From assembly GCA_020049415.1 (NCBI GenBank), contig JAIFKV010000013.1, positions 1 through 46,905 on the forward strand: DNA of 46,905 nucleotides. Reading direction: 5' to 3'. The position numbers were made by a program, and so were the translations under genes. Source of the stretch: Betaproteobacteria bacterium. GTDB taxonomy: Bacteria; Pseudomonadota; Gammaproteobacteria; Burkholderiales; Thiobacillaceae. This document shows positions 28,362 to 36,604 of the stretch, in pieces (position 1 is the first letter of the stretch; each line of letters starts with the position of its first letter). The notes under the pieces are model-generated. The model was not told where the DNA came from, did no database searches, and saw only the letters and a list, made by a program, of their open reading frames with translations.

Positions 28362-28541
28362 ACCGTGCCCACCCGTGCAGGTGATGTCGCATTGCGTTTT
28401 GGTGGTAAAGAATTTGTCGATATTTCGCCTGAAATGGATGCCGAGAAGGCGCTTTGTCCTGCCGCTGAAATCTGTCAAAGCGTTTCAGACCTCAATCATC
28501 CTCACAGCGAAAAAGGCGGACAGGTTGGAGTGACGGTCTGA
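28362..28541 (+). pseudogene. remnant of a GGDEF (diguanylate cyclase) domain
   Basis: The translated frame ...RAGDVALRFGGKEFV...PEMDAEKAL..AAEICQSVS aligns by eye with the core of GGDEF domains (R-GD--AR-GGEEF----P-----A---AE-IR--). The signature is GGKEF instead of GG(D/E)EF, and both the N-terminal half and the C-terminal ADxALYxAK region are missing. The frame ends at a TGA. It belongs to the 507-bp stretch between algR and the rhodanese gene, which otherwise holds only the hairpin repeat; nothing else is recognisable in it. Confidence 0.7.
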
Positions 28542-28732
28542 AAAGATCGACTATGCAACGGTTGCGTTGCTCGTCTTCCGCGGCTCATTCAGACGGCGGA
28601 ATCGGCTGGAACGATGTCGGCTCCTTCGACCTATACTGTTCATCTGGCACAACGGCCGCGAAGAAATCCGGTGATCATTTCGCATGGGGCGTTGAATAGA
28701 TTTTCCTTTTCATTCCTTGGGAGGCATGCATC

Positions 28733-30232
28733 ATGTCGAACCGAATTCGGTTGATTCTTGTTGGCGTCATTGCCGCCGCGTTGCCGCTGGCCGCGTTGCC
28801 CCAGGACGGCGCCAGACCCGGGCCGCAACATATGCGTGACGGCCCGAATCTCGATCAGATGATGCAGATTGAGCGGCAGGACTTCGGCGTGCCGCCAACG
28901 AAGCAACTCCATGACGGTCCGATGCACGGGCCGACTCCCGCAAGTATTCCCGGTGGGCAGGTCATTACGACCAAAGGCCTTGCTGCGCTGGTCCATGGCC
29001 GGCAGGTGCCCTACATCATTTATGACGTTCTCGGTCAACCGGAGATGTTGCCGGACGCGGTGCCGGCGGTGTGGCTGTCTCAGCCTGGATCGTTCAAAGA
29101 CCCCGTCCAGCGGCAGGTTGGCCAGATGCTAGGGGAGCAAACACAAGGCCGCAAAGACGTTGCGCTGGTCTTCTATTGCCTGTCGCGAGAATGCTGGATG
29201 TCTTACAACGCGGCGCTGCGGGCAATCCATGCCGGCTACACCAACGTGCTGTGGTATCGCGGCGGCATCGAGGCTTGGAAATGGGCCGGTCTGCCCACCC
29301 AACAAGGCCCGCATGGGCAATCGCAGCAAACGGCTAATCCAGCGCAGAAGCAAACGAGCACTGCATCGGCCAAGTTTGTGCCGGTGAAGCCGCTGCTGCG
29401 AGAGGGCGTGGGCGGTGCTCACCCGGCGCGGCCGACCGGGGAGTTGCGCATTGGGCAGGGGCGGTTCTTTTCGTTTGCGTTGCCACCCGACTGGCGCGTG
29501 GGTGAGGACGGACAGTTCGCGCTGACCCTGCAGGCACCTGACAACAAAGCGTTGACGGTCATGGTAGGCAATGCCGGCATGCCGCTGAACCATTCTCCAG
29601 CGCAATTCGCCTACGACAAGTTGTCCGCCATGCAGCCGCAGAACCTACGGTTAGGTGCTCCGCGCCAGGCCAGGCCAGCGTCAGGGTTCCGCCAGGCGGT
29701 GGAGTTCGACGTAAGCTATTCGGCGCGAGGAGTTGCCTATCGCGGCGTTGCCAAGGTATCTGTAGCGCCAGCCTATGACTCAGCCACCATGGCGGTGACG
29801 GCGGCCCTGTCGGCGGCCGACCAGTGGGGTGGGTATGCGTCCTGGCTGCCTCAGGTGGCGGACCAGGTTTCGGCGATGAACGGCGCCGCATTCGGCATGC
29901 GTGGAATCATGCAGCAAAACTTGCAGAATTCCGAAGCGTATGGAGAGGCTGCGCGGCAGTATCGAAACTGGTCGCAGAAAAATTGGCAGCAAGTCACGGA
30001 CGCGCGTAACAAGAGCCAGGACCAGAAGAACTTCGCCGTTCGGGAGAACCTGGGCGGCGTCCAGACTTTTGCCAATCCGTTCGGAACCGGCCAGCCTGTG
30101 GAGTTACCTGTGACGAACAAGTATTTCTGGACAGATGGGCAAGGGGGCTATGTTGGGACGGATGATCCGAGTGCCAATCCAAACGTTGGCTCGACCGGTG
30201 ATTGGCGCAGAATGAAACGGTTGGGGAATTAG
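28733..30232 (+). CDS. secreted rhodanese-like protein with C-terminal DUF1795-like region
   Basis: A 499-aa protein with a signal peptide (about residues 1-22) and GGGAGG before the ATG. Residues about 75-190 form a rhodanese-like domain whose active-site loop reads YCLSRECWMSYNAALRA, then WYRGGIEAWKWAGLP. This resembles the CXXCW-type rhodaneses of PQQ-dependent pathways, but the cysteines are spaced CX4CW. After a Gln/Pro-rich linker comes a region like PsbP/DUF1795 proteins (FFSFALPPDWRVGEDGQF, about 250-390), a Gln/Asn-rich helical part, and a conserved-looking tail (KYFWTDGQGGYVGTDDPS). Overall function unknown; likely periplasmic or exported, with a thiol role (inference). The gene is intact among pseudogenes. 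Confidence 0.75.
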   Translation: MSNRIRLILVGVIAAALPLAALPQDGARPGPQHMRDGPNLDQMMQIERQDFGVPPTKQLHDGPMHGPTPASIPGGQVITTKGLAALVHGRQVPYIIYDVLGQPEMLPDAVPAVWLSQPGSFKDPVQRQVGQMLGEQTQGRKDVALVFYCLSRECWMSYNAALRAIHAGYTNVLWYRGGIEAWKWAGLPTQQGPHGQSQQTANPAQKQTSTASAKFVPVKPLLREGVGGAHPARPTGELRIGQGRFFSFALPPDWRVGEDGQFALTLQAPDNKALTVMVGNAGMPLNHSPAQFAYDKLSAMQPQNLRLGAPRQARPASGFRQAVEFDVSYSARGVAYRGVAKVSVAPAYDSATMAVTAALSAADQWGGYASWLPQVADQVSAMNGAAFGMRGIMQQNLQNSEAYGEAARQYRNWSQKNWQQVTDARNKSQDQKNFAVRENLGGVQTFANPFGTGQPVELPVTNKYFWTDGQGGYVGTDDPSANPNVGSTGDWRRMKRLGN

Positions 30233-30309
30233 GGGCAAAGCGGATAGGTAATCACAAACCATGTGGCACAACCTTCCCCTCACTGTCACTATTCTGAAGG
30301 GGCGGCGCG

Positions 30310-30815
30310 TTGATCGACGCCGCCCGCAGCATCGTCATCAGCCACCACGAACGCTATGACGGCGAGGTCTGCCTGCTTCGGCTGGCGGGTGAAGCCATTC
30401 CCCTGTTCGGACGTATCTGCGCCATTGCCGATGTGTTTGATGCGCTGACCATGAGCCGCCTGTACAAACCAGCCTGGGGCGTCGAGAAGGTGCGTACGTA
30501 CATTGTTGAAAAGCCGGCAGTTAGTTCGATCCGGCTCTGGTCCTGGCATTTGAAGCCGGTTTCGACGAAATCCTGCACATCAAGGCGCTTTTTGCCGACG
30601 AAACCATTGATCCCCATGGCCTCCTCAATCTTCCACAATTCGAGCCGCGTCCAGGCGAAAACGTCCTCCGGGACGAAGCCTATTCGGTGGGTATCGACAC
30701 CATCGACGAACATCATCGTTATCTGCTGCAACTCATCGCCAAGTTGGAATATTCGGTCGTCAATGCCGAGGGGATTTTTGCGGTCAACCGGGCCATGAAT
30801 GCCCTCTATTGCTAT
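30310..30815 (+). pseudogene. degraded HD-GYP phosphodiesterase fused to bacteriohaemerythrin
   Basis: The first frame reads IVISHHERYDG...LAGEAIPLFGRICAIADVFDALTMSR, the second half of an HD-GYP domain (c-di-GMP hydrolase), but the GYP residues are replaced. Near 30510-30527 the homology moves to another frame (DPALVLAFEAGFDEIL...), with a TAG at 30522-30524 where a Glu codon is expected. The second frame continues with SVGIDTIDEHHRYLLQLI, the start of a haemerythrin domain (H-(x)3-E type metal site), then dissolves after MNALYCYA. The N-terminus is missing. From here to 31111 I see no gene or clear promoter. Confidence 0.8.
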
Positions 30816-31125
30816 GCCGTGGCCGTGGCCGTCGCTGTCGATTCGGCCCTAAGCGGGCGAGCAGGCGTTGAAGCAAACAGTCTGACAAGGTGCATTTTGT
30901 CGTCACGATCAAGTTTCAGCACCCAATCAATTCTTCCTCAAATTCTGCGTGGAGACGCATGTTTGCTTGTTTGCTGGCTTGTTATCTTGCTGAGCGGACT
31001 TTTAGTTACAATCGCCGCTAATGATTCACATTGGTAGGCGCTAGGTGTATTAGCCGAACAGCAATTTTTTGCATAATTCTCGCCCTACCTATAAAGCAAC
31101 TATTTTTAAAACAGGAGCAAATTTA

Positions 31126-31716
31126 ATGTCGGAAGATAAACCCAAAGTAACCAAGCAGCCCGCTAAAAAACCTGTCGCGGCAGTCGAAGCGGATAAACCC
31201 AAAAAGGCGGCGCCAGCCACAAAAGCAGTCAGCAAAGCGCCCGTCGCAAAAGCAGAGGAAGCCGCCAAACCGACGCCGGTGAAAGCGGTTGCCAAAGCAG
31301 CACCGAAAGCAGCCCCCAAGGCGGAACCTAAAGCAGCGCCTAAAGCAGCGCCTAAAGCAGCGCCTAAGGCTGCAGCCAAAGCGGCCGCCCCCGAAGTCGC
31401 CGCTGCGAAAGTCGTCGCCCCCAAGGCAGCAAGCCCGGCGGCCGCAAAACCTGCCGCTCCGGTGAAAGCTGCCGCGCCGGCAAAGCCGGTTGCCAAAGAA
31501 CCGGCTGCAAGCAAGGCTGTCGCCACCCCGAAAAAAGCGCCCGCTGCCACGAAGGCTGTTGACAAGCCTGCCGCGCCATCGGCGGAAGAGCGTCAACGTT
31601 GGGTTGAGACGGCGGCTTATCATCGCGCTGAAAAACGCGGCTTCGCACCCGGATATGAAGAGCAGGATTGGTTCGATGCGGTAGCGGAAATCGATGCATT
31701 GATTGGTAAAGCCTGA
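31126..31716 (+). CDS. Ala/Lys/Pro-rich histone-like protein with C-terminal DUF2934 domain
   Basis: A 196-aa highly basic protein starting MSEDKPKV, with AGGAG 8 bases before the ATG. Residues about 5-150 are low complexity, with repeats such as KAAPKAAPKAEPKAAPK, similar in style to histone H1-like AlgP of Pseudomonas. The last 45 residues (EERQRWVETAAYHRAEKRG...QDWFDAVAEIDALI) match DUF2934, a short domain of unknown role. DNA or polyanion binding is likely from charge. It is followed by a strong terminator. Confidence 0.82.
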   Translation: MSEDKPKVTKQPAKKPVAAVEADKPKKAAPATKAVSKAPVAKAEEAAKPTPVKAVAKAAPKAAPKAEPKAAPKAAPKAAPKAAAKAAAPEVAAAKVVAPKAASPAAAKPAAPVKAAAPAKPVAKEPAASKAVATPKKAPAATKAVDKPAAPSAEERQRWVETAAYHRAEKRGFAPGYEEQDWFDAVAEIDALIGKA

Positions 31717-31730
31717 TCGTACTGAGGTTT

Positions 31731-31778
31731 GTCCGCGCGTAAAAAAACCGGCCGAGGCCGGTTTTTTTACGCGCGGAC
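31731..31778. terminator. bidirectional Rho-independent terminator
   Basis: Perfect 23-bp arms (31731-31753 and 31756-31778) around a GA loop, with a GC core CCGGCC/GGCCGG flanked by seven A on the left and seven T on the right. It lies between the convergent DUF2934 and ahpF genes and should end transcripts from both sides. Confidence 0.93.
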
Positions 31779-31783
31779 TTGGT

Positions 31784-33355
31784 TCAAGCCGGCGCGGAAC
31801 TGCGAATCAGGTAATCAAACGCCGACAGACTGGCTTTCGCGCCTTCGCTCATGGCGATGACAATCTGCTTGTAGGGCACCGTGGTGCAGTCGCCGGCGGC
31901 GAGGATGCCGGGCACATTGGTCTGGCCCTTGGCGTCAATTTCGATTTCACCGAAGCGGGACAGATTGATCACACCTTTCAGCCAATCGGTATTCGGCAGC
32001 AGGCCGATCTGCACAAATACGCCATCCAGCGCGACATGCTGGCTTTGGCCGGTGGTGCGGTCGGTGTAGGACAAGCCGTTTACTTTTCCACCCGCGCCGG
32101 TCACCTCGGTGGTCTGCGCACTCTTGATCACGGTGGCGTTGGGCAGGCTGTAGAGCTTCTTTTGCAACACCGCATCAGCGCGCAGAGTGTCGCCGAATTC
32201 GAGCAGGGTGACGTGGCCGACAATACCGGCGAGGTCGATTGCGGCTTCGACGCCGGAGTTGCCACCGCCAACCACGGCGACGTGTTTGCCTTTGAAAAGT
32301 GGGCCGTCGCAGTGCGGGCAGTAGGCCACGCCCTTGCCGCGGTACTCCAGTTCGCCCGGCACGTTGAGTTCGCGCCAGCGCGCGCCAGTGGCGATGATGA
32401 CGCTCTTCGATTTCATCACCGCACCGTTGGCCAGGCGCACTTCATGCAGGCCGCCCGCTTCGCCGGGAATCAATGCCTCGACACGCTGCAGATTCATGAT
32501 GTCGACTTCGTATTCCTTGACATGCTCTTCCAGCGCCCGCGCCAGTTTGGGGCCGTCGGTCTGTGGCACGGAAATCAGGTTTTCGATGGCTTGAGTATCC
32601 AGCACCTGGCCGCCGAATCGCTCCGCCAGCACGCCGGTGCGAATGCCTTTGCGCGCCGCGTAAATCGCCGCCGATGCGCCGGCCGGGCCGCCGCCAACCA
32701 CCAACACGTCAAACGGCGCTTTCTCGGCCAATTTGGCGGCATCGCGCGCCGCCGCGCCGGTGTCGAGGCGGGCGAGGATCTGTTCAAGGCTCATGCGGCC
32801 GTCGTCGAACGGCTCGCCATTCAGCCAGACGCTGGGAACCGCCATGATCTGGCGGGTATTGACCTCATCCTGATAAAGCGCGCCGTCGATCATGACGTGC
32901 TGCACGTTCGGGTTCAGCGCGGCCAGCGTGTTGAGCGCCTGCACCACATCCGGGCAATTGTGGCAGGACAGCGAGATATAGGTCTCGAAACGGTAGCTGC
33001 CCTCGATAGCCTTGGCCTGCTCGATCTTGTCCGCATCGATCTTCGGCGCGTAGCCGCTGCTCTGTAGCAGCGCCAGAATCAGCGAGGTAAATTCGTGGCC
33101 CATCGGCAAGCCGGCGAATCGGATGCGGGCTGCCTTGTCACCCTCGCCCACCTTGCCAATGCTGAACGACGGGCGGCGGGCGTCGACACCATTCTCCAGC
33201 AGCGAAACCTTGTCCGACAGGCTGGCAATATCTTCCAACAGGCCGCGCATCTCGACCGATTTCGGGCCGTCGTCGAGCGAGGCGATCAGTTCGATCGGAG
33301 CGACAAGCTTCTCCAGGTAAGCCTTGAGTTGGGTCTTGATGTTGGCATCCAGCAT
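31784..33355 (-). CDS. ahpF: alkyl hydroperoxide reductase subunit F
   Basis: Flavoprotein disulfide reductase that recharges AhpC with NAD(P)H electrons. The 523-aa protein has an N-terminal double-thioredoxin-fold domain with CHNC (in LSCHNCPDV) and a thioredoxin-reductase-like part with [14 protein letters not shown], the redox pair in [28 protein letters not shown] and the final [14 protein letters not shown]. The ATG at 33355 follows AGGAG at good spacing; an in-frame extension to 33547 runs back over the intergenic hairpin and into ahpC and is rejected. Partner of ahpC upstream. Confidence 0.97.
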   Translation of the reverse strand: MLDANIKTQLKAYLEKLVAPIELIASLDDGPKSVEMRGLLEDIASLSDKVSLLENGVDARRPSFSIGKVGEGDKAARIRFAGLPMGHEFTSLILALLQSSGYAPKIDADKIEQAKAIEGSYRFETYISLSCHNCPDVVQALNTLAALNPNVQHVMIDGALYQDEVNTRQIMAVPSVWLNGEPFDDGRMSLEQILARLDTGAAARDAAKLAEKAPFDVLVVGGGPAGASAAIYAARKGIRTGVLAERFGGQVLDTQAIENLISVPQTDGPKLARALEEHVKEYEVDIMNLQRVEALIPGEAGGLHEVRLANGAVMKSKSVIIATGARWRELNVPGELEYRGKGVAYCPHCDGPLFKGKHVAVVGGGNSGVEAAIDLAGIVGHVTLLEFGDTLRADAVLQKKLYSLPNATVIKSAQTTEVTGAGGKVNGLSYTDRTTGQSQHVALDGVFVQIGLLPNTDWLKGVINLSRFGEIEIDAKGQTNVPGILAAGDCTTVPYKQIVIAMSEGAKASLSAFDYLIRSSAPA

Positions 33356-33442
33356 GGTGATTCTCCTGAAACAGTGGGCAATACGAAGGCATCTGCGGAC
33401 AGATATGCAGGTGACTTGGTGTTGCGAACTGGGTGGCCTCCC

Positions 33443-33469
33443 GGCAGGGTGCGCCGCGCGCACCCTGCC
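33443..33469 (-). promoter_or_regulatory. strong hairpin in the ahpC-ahpF spacer
   Basis: GGCAGGGTGCGC and GCGCACCCTGCC form a perfect 12-bp stem with a 3-nt loop, 20 bp after the ahpC stop. No T run follows on the minus strand, so it is more likely an mRNA-stabilising or partial-attenuation structure that would give more AhpC than AhpF. Confidence 0.65.
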
Positions 33470-33489
33470 AAGGAAGGTGATTGGGCAGC

Positions 33490-34056
33490 TTAGATCTTGC
33501 CGACCAGATCCAGCGACGGGGTCAGAGTGGCGTCGCCATCTTTCCACTTGGCCGGGCAGACTTCGTTCGGGTGGGAAGCGACATACTGGGCAGCCTTCAG
33601 CTTGCGCAGCGTTTCCTTGACGTCGCGGGCGATGGCGTTGTCATGCACTTCCATAGTCTTGATGAAGCCGTCCGGATTGATGATGAAGGTGCCGCGCAGC
33701 GCCAGGCCTTCTTCCGGGATGTGCACGCCAAAGGCGTTGGTCAACTTGTGGGTGGGGTCGCCAACCAGCGGGAAGCGGGCCTTGCCTACGGCGGCGGAGG
33801 TTTCATGCCACACCTTGTGCGAAAAGTGGGTGTCGGTGGTGACGATGTACACCTCGGCGCCGGCCTTCTCGAACTCGGCGTAGTTGTCAGCGGCGTCTTC
33901 GATCTCGGTCGGGCAGTTGAAGGTGAAGGCGGCCGGCATGAAGATCAGCACGGACCACTTGCCGTGCAGGCTCTTCTCGGTCACCTCGATAAACTTGCCG
34001 TTGTGGAAGGCCTGGGCGGTGAAGGGTTGAACCTGGGTGTTGATCAGGGATTGCAT
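33490..34056 (-). CDS. ahpC: alkyl hydroperoxide reductase subunit C (2-Cys peroxiredoxin)
   Basis: Peroxide-reducing partner of AhpF. The 188-aa protein has the peroxidatic cysteine in [14 protein letters not shown] and the resolving cysteine in [10 protein letters not shown], with the family motifs [15 protein letters not shown] and [19 protein letters not shown] precedes the ATG at 34056. The 297 bp upstream, to the leader ORF, contain a 13-bp direct repeat but no OxyR site that I can call with confidence. Confidence 0.97.
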   Translation of the reverse strand: MQSLINTQVQPFTAQAFHNGKFIEVTEKSLHGKWSVLIFMPAAFTFNCPTEIEDAADNYAEFEKAGAEVYIVTTDTHFSHKVWHETSAAVGKARFPLVGDPTHKLTNAFGVHIPEEGLALRGTFIINPDGFIKTMEVHDNAIARDVKETLRKLKAAQYVASHPNEVCPAKWKDGDATLTPSLDLVGKI

Positions 34057-34170
34057 TTTCGATCTCCTTAGTGGGTTGGGTGCTGCTGGGGTAAAAGGTC
34101 ATTCGACGGACCGAACTTTATGCGCCGTCCAAATATTCATCCAATTGATTTATTCAAAACGGTCTATCTA

Positions 34171-34196
34171 GATCGTCAATCAGGATCGTCAATCAG
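34171..34196. repeat. 13-bp tandem direct repeat upstream of ahpC
   Basis: GATCGTCAATCAG occurs twice in a row, followed by GATG. It lies in the divergent region between ahpC and the substrate-binding protein gene and could be regulatory or a replication slip. Confidence 0.5.
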
Positions 34197-34353
34197 GATG
34201 GGACGTTACCGAACATTACGCCCTTTCCAGCCGGCGGTTTGCGGGCGGTCTTGTTCAGGGTTTTATGCGGGGATATTGACCCTGTCAGGCAGGCCATGTG
34301 CATTAGAATTTATCCTCATGTCATATCAGCAAAAGAAGGGTGAACTTTTAACG

Positions 34354-34425
34354 ATGAAATCCGCAGCTTGCGCGCGCAAAAATTGCCCAGCCAAACTCTC
34401 CATTTCCCCGCAGTGCAACGCGTGA
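34354..34425 (+). CDS. possible 23-aa leader peptide before the substrate-binding protein
   Basis: A short frame MKSAACARKNCPAKL... with GAAGGG upstream ends at TGA 34423-34425, overlapping the next ATG as TGATG. The arrangement suits translational coupling or a leader, but the peptide has no known match. Confidence 0.3.
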   Translation: MKSAACARKNCPAKLSISPQCNA

Positions 34426-35318
34426 TGATCGCTTGCCTGCGTGGCGGGTTTTGCTGCCTCGCTATTGTTGCGTGCGTGTCGGCTTGGGCGGATGACGTCT
34501 GGGTGGCGCTGAGCGGTAAACATGAGGCTTATGTGGAAGCAGCGCGTGCTTTGCAAGCCACGTTGCCCAACGCGGAAGTGCGGGTTGGCGTGTGGAGCGA
34601 ATTCGACTTCAATACTCCACTCCCCAAGCTATTGGTGACGGTCGGCGGCGAGGCGCTGTCGCGGTTGCGGGCAACGGCGGATAAAACCCGCATCGTTGCC
34701 GTACTGGCGCCGCGCAGCCAGTTGGATGAAGTATTCGATGCGGCGGATGGCCGTATCACCGGGGTGTATTACGAACAATCTTTCAGCCGCCTGGCCAGTT
34801 TGCTGCATAACGCCTTCCCCAAAATTAAACGCGTCGGCATCGTGCTTGGTCCAGCGTCATCGCGTTATCGCAATGAACTGTCGAGCGCTTTCCGCAAAGT
34901 CGGCATGGAAGGCGTTTTTGCGACCATTGAGAAACAGTCCGAGTTGTCCTCGGCGATGAATGATGTGCTTGCCGATGCCAGTCTGTTTCTGGCTTTACCC
35001 GATGCGGCGGTGATCAATGCCCAGACGGCAAAATTTGTTCTGCTTGCCACCTATCGTCGCGGCATTCCGGTAGCCGGGTATTCGGCGGCATTTGTGAAAT
35101 CCGGAGCGGCAATTGCAATGGTCAGTTCGCCGACGCAGATCGGCAAGGAAGCCGGGCGCATGGTTGCCGAGGCGATGACGGCCAGAACCCTGCCGGCGCC
35201 GCGTCCGGCGGAAGATTTCGATGTCTTGGTGAACAGCAGTGTTTCACGTTCCATGAACCTGAATCTGGATGCGAGTCAGCTGGAAAAATTCATGCGTGAT
35301 GAAGGCCGCAGACGTTGA
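34425..35318 (+). CDS. ABC-type substrate-binding protein (ABC_sub_bind family)
   Basis: A 297-aa exported protein starting MIACLRGGFCC with a signal peptide ending near SAWADD. The body resembles the TrpX/YtfQ-like ABC_sub_bind family: LLVTVGGEAL, ITGVYYEQSFSRLASLL, KRVGIVLGPASSRY, LFLALPDAAVINAQTAKF and PVAGYSAAFVKSGA. No permease or ATPase gene is next to it, so it may act as an orphan binding or sensing component. A GTG one codon earlier and a TTG at 34368 are alternative starts; the ATG overlapping the leader stop is preferred. Confidence 0.8.
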   Translation: MIACLRGGFCCLAIVACVSAWADDVWVALSGKHEAYVEAARALQATLPNAEVRVGVWSEFDFNTPLPKLLVTVGGEALSRLRATADKTRIVAVLAPRSQLDEVFDAADGRITGVYYEQSFSRLASLLHNAFPKIKRVGIVLGPASSRYRNELSSAFRKVGMEGVFATIEKQSELSSAMNDVLADASLFLALPDAAVINAQTAKFVLLATYRRGIPVAGYSAAFVKSGAAIAMVSSPTQIGKEAGRMVAEAMTARTLPAPRPAEDFDVLVNSSVSRSMNLNLDASQLEKFMRDEGRRR

Positions 35319-35336
35319 ACTTAACCGGTGATGTTT

Positions 35337-36239
35337 TTATAACGCCGGACGGCTGGAGACGGCGGAACTGATCGGAGCCAGGCTGAACCCGGCGCATGGA
35401 TCTTCGCGTTCGGCCGGCGGGGTAATCCAGATGTAATCGTAGGCGCCGCGCAGTTCGACCAGGCGCTGTTCCAGAGCCGGCCCGGACTCATAAAACCCGA
35501 TGCTGATAATGCGGCGCTGCGGCGCTGATTCGAGCAGCAGTCGGGCGACGCCGTAATCGCGCCTGACATGGCCGTTTCCCGCCAGCAGGATGACCGGGGC
35601 GGTCTCTGCCGCCAACAGGGTCGACGCCAAGGCGGCGTCACGCGCGCGTTGAGCCAGCCGCATGTTGGGCAGGCGAGATGGCGGCAGGTGGCCGCAATGA
35701 CCGCTATTCAGGTCCTCATCCAGTTGTTGTTGCGCGATGGTGGTCAAGGGCGCGCGCTGTAGTTGCGCGGCCAATGCGGCATCGAGCGCCGACTCGCCTT
35801 GCATCGCCACGCGACGCGCATCGGCACGGCTCAAATTGCCGCCGAGGATAGGCAAACCGGCAGCGCGCGCCGCTGCAAACAGCGGTTCGTGCAGCGGCCA
35901 GTTCCATCCTGTGAGGCTGAAACCAGCTTGCTCCATTTCTTCCAGCAGCGGCAGCGCCGGATCAACTCGATGGCCGCGTTGAAGATACTCCATGACGATG
36001 GTCGGCTGGCGCGGCGCGTTTGGAGTGGCCAAGGCGCTGATCAGTTCGGCGCGCTGAATGTGGTGCTGCGGGTTGTCGTGATGCTCCCCCAGCAGAATGA
36101 AGTCGGCCTTGGCCAGTTCAACCTGGATTTCACTTCGCGTCAGCGTCCGCCCCGCATCGCTGCGGATGGACTCGGCATGCGTCAGCTGATGGGCGAAGAG
36201 CAGCGTCAACAGCAATGGCAAGATTTTCATCGGGGTCAT
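35337..36239 (-). CDS. chaN: ChaN family haem-binding lipoprotein-like protein
   Basis: A 300-aa protein of the ChaN/DUF399 family, which binds haem in Campylobacter. The signal peptide (MKILPLLLTLLFAHQLTHA) follows either the ATG at 36239 or the one at 36230; no lipobox Cys is evident, so it may be soluble periplasmic. Family motifs are FILLGEHHDNPQHHIQ, VMEYLQRGHR and VILLAGNGHVRRDYG. It is last in the minus-strand iron run. Confidence 0.85.
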   Translation of the reverse strand: MTPMKILPLLLTLLFAHQLTHAESIRSDAGRTLTRSEIQVELAKADFILLGEHHDNPQHHIQRAELISALATPNAPRQPTIVMEYLQRGHRVDPALPLLEEMEQAGFSLTGWNWPLHEPLFAAARAAGLPILGGNLSRADARRVAMQGESALDAALAAQLQRAPLTTIAQQQLDEDLNSGHCGHLPPSRLPNMRLAQRARDAALASTLLAAETAPVILLAGNGHVRRDYGVARLLLESAPQRRIISIGFYESGPALEQRLVELRGAYDYIWITPPAEREDPCAGFSLAPISSAVSSRPAL

Positions 36240-36303
36240 GTTTTCGCGATTAAGGCAGGACAACAGGCTGGCATTGTCCTGTTTTGTTCCTGCTTTAAGC
36301 GCG

Positions 36304-36603
36304 CTAACTTGATGCAATCCAATGATTGTCGAGCCGGATAGCCGGCAAGCGCAGCGCCGGCGCTTCATACTCGCCGGAGGACAGGTCCAGCGCCGCCAAA
36401 CGACCGCCCGCCCAGAGCCGCGCTGGCGATGCCGCCAGCGCACAGGCTTCGTCGAGTGGCACGAAGCCGCGCCAACTTCCGCTGGCGCTGAATATCGCCA
36501 CCCCGTGAGCGCGCGGGCAACTCACCGCAAACCCCGCGCCTGTGGCACGCGGAACGGACCAGGCATTGTGCAGATCGGCGCTCAGGTTGGCCGCGCCGGC
36601 CAC
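36304..36603 (-). pseudogene. C-terminal remnant of a DUF1513 protein
   Basis: The 99-aa frame (HGVAIFSASGSW..., DEACALAASPARLWAGG..., ending RLDNHWIASS) matches the end of DUF1513 beta-propeller-like proteins, which are normally about 350-370 aa and follow an imelysin and dihaem oxidoreductase gene. Here it begins with GTG one base after the dihaem gene's stop, with no signal peptide. The N-terminal three quarters, and the second imelysin gene often present at this point, have been lost. Confidence 0.7.
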
Positions 36604-36604
36604 G

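Noticed and set aside
31320-31385. short tandem DNA repeats (AAAGCAGCGCCT-type units)
   Set aside because: They encode the Lys-Ala-Ala-Pro repeats of the DUF2934 protein and need no separate explanation.
34160-34200. possible OxyR site upstream of ahpC
   Set aside because: CTATCTAGAT has some symmetry, but the spaced ATAG/CTAT pattern is not present well enough to call.
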